From NCBI GenBank assembly GCA_028277585.1, contig JANQFY010000135.1, positions 1-37,252 of the forward strand: a stretch of DNA of 37,252 bases, given 5' to 3'. A program made the position numbers and the translations under genes. The stretch is from Sedimentisphaerales bacterium (GTDB lineage: Bacteria > Planctomycetota > Phycisphaerae > Sedimentisphaerales > Anaerobacaceae). The notes under the pieces were generated by a model that was not told the DNA's origin, searched no databases, and saw only the letters and a program-made list of their open reading frames with translations. Each line of letters starts with the position of its first letter. The first letter of the stretch is position 1. Positions 32,882-37,252 of the stretch are shown piece by piece.

Positions 32882-33169
32882 TCATTCGAATTGACGACAC
32901 CCGTCGAACCAACCTTGCTCGCGAAAACGCGCGAAAACCTCGACCACTAATCCACAGCGGTCCTCAACACCGAAGCGAGAAAACAAACGGCAGAGATGGG
33001 TCCGAACGGTCGGCACGGACATGCAAAGGGCATGGGCAATCTGCTTGTCGGAATGTCCGAGGAATAACTGTTCGACCACGTCCGCTTGACGCTCAGACAG
33101 TGCGAGATCCGCCTTGAGTTGCAGCCACTCGCCCCCGGAAAACACTCTGGCCTCCGTTGCCACTTCCAT
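32882..33169 (-). CDS. HTH-only LuxR/GerE-family transcription regulator
   Basis: 95-residue protein consisting almost entirely of the LuxR-type DNA-binding domain (about 22-75): LALSERQADVVEQLFLGHSD, then KQIAHALCMSVPTVRTHLCRLFSRFG, with the recognition helix SVPTVRTHLCRLF. The conserved Glu of LTxRE is replaced (LSERQ). There is no receiver or autoinducer domain, even if a start at 33226 is used. ATG 33169 is chosen because AAGGAAGGG lies five nt upstream. It sits upstream of the secreted proteins and EPS operon on the same strand, so it may regulate them; this rests on position only. The 241-bp gap to the next gene shows no convincing promoter or terminator. Confidence 0.82.
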   Translation of the reverse strand: MEVATEARVFSGGEWLQLKADLALSERQADVVEQLFLGHSDKQIAHALCMSVPTVRTHLCRLFSRFGVEDRCGLVVEVFARFREQGWFDGCRQFE

Positions 33170-33381
33170 TCCTACCCTTCCTTGGCCATTCAGCTCGAAC
33201 ACACTCGTCCGTCTTGGTGGAGCCATCACGTCATGTGATAGGCCCGTTATACAACGGGGGACATGGCACCGTCTATTGTGGAAAGTACGTAATTTTCGGC
33301 CGGTGAGCCGCCTGGGATGACATCGCCCTCGCGGCTGTCACTGGCGTGCCCAAGGGCGGTGCGATCATGCGGTGGACGAGG

Positions 33382-34431
33382 TCAGGTCAGGCTGGGGCGA
33401 CAACACTCGTGGGGACTGTCGGGATGCAACGGGCCCACTGAGGGACATGCGGATGCCACACGATCCTCGGCGCTGCGAAACAGTTCCTGGCAGTCCTGCG
33501 CCATCGCCTTGAGTCGATCCGTATCGGCCTGTGTCACCGGGCGATAGACTCGCCCTGCTTCGATCGCTTTGTCGAGTAGATCCAGAAATGAAGGGGGTAT
33601 CGCCGAGACGACTCCCTCGTGCGAAAGGGCGAAACGGATGGCAAGATTCGTCTCCTGCTGTGTTTCCGTGGCGCGATACCACCACTTTCGCGTCCTCTCG
33701 ACCCCTTTGGGCCAGGCGCCCTTTGACATCGCCTTGATCGCCAGCACAGCGGCCCCCTGCTCACGGGCGAGGTCCATGACGGGCCCGCCGAAGTCCATGC
33801 GGTAGTAGTCAACGAAGCTGATGGGGAACATAACGGTATCGAACTTGAAGCCGTTCATCGCCGCCAGCGCCCCCTTGGTGGTATGGGCAGAGAAGCCAAA
33901 ATAGCGAACCTTTCCCTCCTTCTTCGCTTCGAGAAACGTCTCGATGGCGCCGCCCGGCCCCAGCGCCTGCTTGACCTCCTCAGGCGTGAAGATCGCGTGC
34001 ATCTGGTAGAGGTCAAAGTGATCGGTCTTAAGTCGCTTGAGAGACCGCTCCAATTCCTCGCGGGCCCCTTGCTTGTCCCGCTTCTTGGTCTTGCACGCCA
34101 GGAAGATGCGATCGCGGTCGATGCCCTGCAGGCCGATGCCCATCTTGATCTCACAGTCACCGTCCCGACCGTAGGCCGGCGCGACGTCATAGTAGTTAAT
34201 CCCTCGGTCGAACGCTTCATGCAGGCCGCGCGTGCCGCGATCCTGATCGTAGTGGGTCAGCGCCAACCCCGGAAAGCCGATGACCGAAATCTTCTCCCCG
34301 GTTCGCCCCAGTATGCGGCGCGGAACCTCGGTCGTCATCGCCGGCATCTCAGCTCCCAACACCGATTGAGCCCCAAGAACACCCATGCCCGCAATGCCGC
34401 CGATACGTCTTAGAAATGATCGCCTTTTCAT
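33382..34431 (-). CDS. Tat-exported aldo/keto reductase
   Basis: 349-residue oxidoreductase. The N-terminus MKRRSFLRRIGGIAGMGVLG is a twin-arginine signal (RRSFLR), so the folded protein should be exported with its cofactor. The AKR catalytic tetrad is present: Asp82 and Tyr87 in YYDVAPAYG, Lys114 in LACKTKK and His145 in YQMHAI. The C-terminal substrate part includes IPPSFLDLLDKAIEAG. By family it interconverts carbonyls and alcohols with NAD(P). The substrate is unknown. Paralogues with Tat signals are common in Planctomycetota as I recall, hence the taxonomic hint. AAGGGG precedes the ATG by about 7 nt, and a sigma70-like promoter lies about 60 bp upstream. Not obviously linked to the EPS genes. 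Confidence 0.92.
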   Translation of the reverse strand: MKRRSFLRRIGGIAGMGVLGAQSVLGAEMPAMTTEVPRRILGRTGEKISVIGFPGLALTHYDQDRGTRGLHEAFDRGINYYDVAPAYGRDGDCEIKMGIGLQGIDRDRIFLACKTKKRDKQGAREELERSLKRLKTDHFDLYQMHAIFTPEEVKQALGPGGAIETFLEAKKEGKVRYFGFSAHTTKGALAAMNGFKFDTVMFPISFVDYYRMDFGGPVMDLAREQGAAVLAIKAMSKGAWPKGVERTRKWWYRATETQQETNLAIRFALSHEGVVSAIPPSFLDLLDKAIEAGRVYRPVTQADTDRLKAMAQDCQELFRSAEDRVASACPSVGPLHPDSPHECCRPSLT

Positions 34432-34487
34432 GGTCGCGCCCCTTCTCGAGGTTGCCGTTGTCAGTCATATGACGTTCTTGACAGACC

Positions 34488-34516
34488 ATTGTAGGAACTG
34501 GGAAACGTCGCTGCAA
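34488..34516 (-). promoter_or_regulatory. Candidate sigma70-type promoter of the aldo/keto reductase gene
   Basis: On the minus strand TTGCAG (34511-34516) and TACAAT (34488-34493) are separated by exactly 17 bp. The -10 matches 5/6 and the -35 matches 4/6. It is followed by a 5' leader of about 50 nt to ATG 34431. It lies in the gap after the polymerase gene, as expected for a separate transcription unit. Confidence 0.55.
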
Positions 34517-34559
34517 TACATGTCCAACGCGTTTTCTGAAAACCACCGAAGGGGAGCGC

Positions 34560-37252
34560 CTACGCGACTCTGCCGCAGGCGAGCCCTTCCAGAGTGATCG
34601 AAGACAAATGCTCCGTGACTTTGCCTCGAATCCACACCGCTCCCTGTTGCGAACAGACCCGGCGATAGAGGTCCATCTGGTCGGGAAAGAAACTGACTTC
34701 CACCAGACCGGTCGAATCCTCCAACGTCACGAATCCCATGACGCGTCCGTCGTTGGTCCGGGCCCGGCGTGCCGTCGCGAGAAATCCCGCCACCTGTATC
34801 TGCTTTCCAATTCGATGGGGTAGACGCCGCGCCGGGATATAGCCGGAAGGCAGTAAAACCGCCGGATGCAGACCGAAGGAAATACCGGTCACATCCAGTT
34901 CCGCCTTCAATCGCGCCACCCGATCGTAATCAGGCAATCGGCAGGCGAACGGGTCGCGATAGATATCAAACAACATCGGTTGCCGGCTGTCGGCAGCGGC
35001 AAAACACAAGCGGTTCAGCATCACCGGTCGCGTGGCCCCCAGGCCGTCGCAGGCGCCGACATGGACAAGGTTCTGCAATTCCGGCCGACGAAAGGCGATG
35101 CGCCGGCGCAAATCATCGACTCCGACAAAGGCCCGAATCCGCCGTTGTTTGACAATCTCGGCCGCCGTACGACGCCCCAATCCCTTGACCGTATTCAGGC
35201 CCGCTCGAATCGCCTTGCCCTCCATACGCCATTCGATGCTGCTGTAGTTGACATGGGGCGGCAGAATTTGTACGCCGTGCCGTTTCGCCTCCCAGACATA
35301 GACCCGCAACGGATACATCCCGTGATGGTTATTGAACAGCGAACAGTAGAACTGGGCGGGATGATGGGCCTTGAGGTAGGCGGTTTGCCAGGCGATATTG
35401 GCGTAGACCGTCGCGTGAGCCTTACAATAGGAATAAGCCGCAAAACGCAGAATCTCTTCCCAGATTCGCTCGGCGCACGCCCGATCGATTTGCGCCTGCT
35501 CAGCCTTACGGCGAACGAAATCCGCATACTGGGCCTGCAATCGCGAAGCGGAGACCTTCTTCGAAACCTCCGAACGAAAACGATCGGCGTCGGCGACCGT
35601 GTAGCCGGCAACCTCGACCGCGATGCGCATTACGTCTTCCTGATACAGCATCACGCCATACGTGTCACCCAGTAACGGTTCGAGCTTCGGGTGGAGATAC
35701 TCAAAAGGCTTGCCCTGGACATGCCTCTCGATGAACGCCGCCTTCATGCCGCCCGAGGCCGGACCAGGGCGAATCAACGACAGCGCAATCGCCAGATCCT
35801 TCTTGCTCTTGACCTTCAAGCCGCGCAGCAGTTGCCGCATCCCGGGCGATTCGCTCTGGAAGACCCCCAGACTGTCACCTTCGCTGAGCATCCGCGCCGT
35901 TTGGGCGTCCTTCGGATCACAATCCAGATCGTCTTCGTCACTCCCGCGTTTGCTGACAATTCGTACCGCCTCATTAATCGTCGATAACGCCCGGTTGCCC
36001 AGGAGGTCGATCTTGACCAGTCCGATCGCCTCGGCGGCGTCCTTGTCATACTGGGTGATGACCACCCCCTTGTTCGCCCGCTCCAGCGGCGCAATCGTAC
36101 TGACAGGCTGCGGCGTGACAACGATCCCTCCGCAATGAACGCCCAAGTGCCGGGGAATGCCGATCAATCGCTCCGCCAATTGATAGACCGGTGCGGTGGT
36201 CTTGAGTTTTCCGCCCCGCATCAATTGATTGACCTGGATCGGCGCCAGACCCAGAGCCCGACCGGCATCGCGAAGGGCGCTGCGCCGTCGATAGCGATTG
36301 GTATTGCAGACCATCGCCACCTTGTCTGACCCCCAGTACTCATAGCAGAAGCGAATGACCTCGTCCCGCTTGCGCCAACACAGATCGATGTCGATATCGG
36401 GACAGTCCGTACGCCCCGGATTCATGAAACGCTCGAAGTACAAACGGTTCTCGATCGGACAAACGCGGGTAAAGCCCAGCACGTGCGAAATCAACGATCC
36501 CGCGGCCGAGCCGCGCACCTCGACGGGGATCCGGCGGCGTTTGGCAAAATTCACAATCTCATGAACCACGAGAAAATAGTCGCAGAACCCGTTCTCTCGC
36601 ACGACCGCCAGTTCGTACTCCAACCGTTTGAGCACCTCCTGGCGAACCGGACGGTACTTCCGAGCCAGTCCCCCGTGACACAGCCTAGCCAGTTCCCTGG
36701 CGCTGCTGGTCCCCCAGGGAAGCTCGACCTCGGGCAGAATCGGCTTGCCGGTCAGTAGCTGAAAACGACAACGCTCGACAAGCCGATTCGTATTGCGTAC
36801 GGCACGAGCCTCCCCCCGGAAGCGTCGCACAAGTCGCGGAGCGGGAATCAGCGAATTCAATGGGCCGGCGTCTCTGGGGCCCGCTCCGACAACGCTCATC
36901 TCCCTGATACGCCCCAGGAGTTTGGCGATTTCGATATCGCCCTCTTCGAGCCAGCCGGCGTGGCTCCATAGGACCGGCTCGACACCATGAGTCCGCGCCA
37001 ATGCCACATCTCCCAGACGCGTACAACCGAAGAACAGACCATCGTCCCGCAAGAGCCCTTTCAGTTCGGCCGCCAGCGCCGGCGTATTACAGATGCCAAT
37101 GACACCCCGGCTATCGAGACGCAATTGCTCGGCAAGATCGAAATGCGGATCGAGATGACGCGCCGTCGTGATGCGACAGAGGTTCTCGTAACCACGCCGA
37201 CTCTCCGCCAGCAAAATGACTCTCTGACGCGTGGTCAGAATCTCGACGCCAA
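34560..37252 (-). CDS. dnaE2: Error-prone DNA polymerase III alpha subunit (DnaE2/ImuC-like), N-terminus off the right edge
   Basis: At least 897 residues of a C-family DNA polymerase. The frame is open to the right edge (upstream residues read GVEILTTRQRVI), so the start and most of the PHP domain are outside. Visible order: end of PHP (LLAESRRGYENLCRI), then the palm with VRGSAAGSLISHVLG, the catalytic Asp pair in PDIDID (codons near 36390) and the third Asp in KIDLLG (near 36008). Next come the thumb/fingers (FQSESPGMRQLLRGLK, YGVMLYQEDVM), a helix-hairpin-helix segment (LNTVKGLGRRTAAEIV) and an OB-fold (IQVAGFLATARRA to FVTLEDSTGLVEV). It stops soon after the OB-fold, without the long C-terminal tail of replicative DnaE, which favours the translesion DnaE2 type. 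ImuA/ImuB partners would lie beyond the edge. Confidence 0.9.
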   Translation of the reverse strand, partial: GVEILTTRQRVILLAESRRGYENLCRITTARHLDPHFDLAEQLRLDSRGVIGICNTPALAAELKGLLRDDGLFFGCTRLGDVALARTHGVEPVLWSHAGWLEEGDIEIAKLLGRIREMSVVGAGPRDAGPLNSLIPAPRLVRRFRGEARAVRNTNRLVERCRFQLLTGKPILPEVELPWGTSSARELARLCHGGLARKYRPVRQEVLKRLEYELAVVRENGFCDYFLVVHEIVNFAKRRRIPVEVRGSAAGSLISHVLGFTRVCPIENRLYFERFMNPGRTDCPDIDIDLCWRKRDEVIRFCYEYWGSDKVAMVCNTNRYRRRSALRDAGRALGLAPIQVNQLMRGGKLKTTAPVYQLAERLIGIPRHLGVHCGGIVVTPQPVSTIAPLERANKGVVITQYDKDAAEAIGLVKIDLLGNRALSTINEAVRIVSKRGSDEDDLDCDPKDAQTARMLSEGDSLGVFQSESPGMRQLLRGLKVKSKKDLAIALSLIRPGPASGGMKAAFIERHVQGKPFEYLHPKLEPLLGDTYGVMLYQEDVMRIAVEVAGYTVADADRFRSEVSKKVSASRLQAQYADFVRRKAEQAQIDRACAERIWEEILRFAAYSYCKAHATVYANIAWQTAYLKAHHPAQFYCSLFNNHHGMYPLRVYVWEAKRHGVQILPPHVNYSSIEWRMEGKAIRAGLNTVKGLGRRTAAEIVKQRRIRAFVGVDDLRRRIAFRRPELQNLVHVGACDGLGATRPVMLNRLCFAAADSRQPMLFDIYRDPFACRLPDYDRVARLKAELDVTGISFGLHPAVLLPSGYIPARRLPHRIGKQIQVAGFLATARRARTNDGRVMGFVTLEDSTGLVEVSFFPDQMDLYRRVCSQQGAVWIRGKVTEHLSSITLEGLACGRVA

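Noticed and set aside
1..37252. CRISPR arrays, tRNA or rRNA genes, insertion sequences and phage genes
   Set aside because: I saw no regularly spaced direct repeats, no RNA gene signatures and no transposase or integrase motifs on either strand.

Overview
The window is a moderately GC-rich bacterial segment in which every gene I can support lies on the minus strand. It is dominated by one extracellular or capsular polysaccharide (EPS) locus of about 28.7 kb. The envelope machinery (OPX outer-membrane lipoprotein, Wzz fused to a tyrosine autokinase, Wzx, Wzy) shows a Gram-negative type cell. The mix of genes (Tat-exported aldo/keto reductase, DnaE2-type polymerase, exosortase-style polysaccharide enzymes, parallel beta-helix protein) would fit Planctomycetota, but that assignment is inference from gene style only.

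Layout from right to left, the direction of transcription. 37252-34560: a DnaE-type error-prone DNA polymerase, cut by the window edge. 34431-33382: a Tat-exported aldo/keto reductase with its own sigma70-like promoter. 33169-32882: an HTH-only LuxR-type regulator. 32640-31120: two secreted proteins of unknown function. 31119-30703: the only gene-free stretch over 300 bp, holding an 11-bp perfect inverted repeat and an excellent sigma54 (-24/-12) promoter match. 30702-2139: a co-directional run of 21 EPS genes with short gaps or overlaps, closed by an intrinsic terminator at 1991-2018. 1873-1: a DeoC aldolase followed by an FGGY sugar kinase that runs off the left edge.

The EPS genes outline a Wzx/Wzy pathway. 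A WecA-type enzyme starts the chain on undecaprenyl phosphate. A WecG/TagA-type enzyme and a GT4 enzyme extend it. Wzx flips it, and two Wzy/WaaL-like proteins polymerise or ligate it. The Wzc-type co-polymerase/kinase and the OPX lipoprotein control length and export. Modification is unusually rich: polysaccharide deacetylase, membrane acyltransferase, methyltransferase, fused SDR, phosphotransferase-like kinase and beta-helix protein.

The most distinctive part is a carboxylate-activation cassette: a free-standing acyl carrier protein, an AMP-forming acyl ligase, an AsnB-type amidotransferase and an NAD-synthetase-like protein. A GNAT-fold acyltransferase and an ATP-grasp ligase lie elsewhere in the same run. 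Several of these resemble enzymes of exosortase A (XrtA/PEP-CTERM) loci, but no exosortase or PEP-CTERM protein is visible. Other points worth a second look are a methyltransferase whose frame continues past a TGA into a Cys/His-rich tail, a tandem SDR whose N-terminal half has lost its catalytic residues, and the sigma54 promoter with its upstream inverted repeat.
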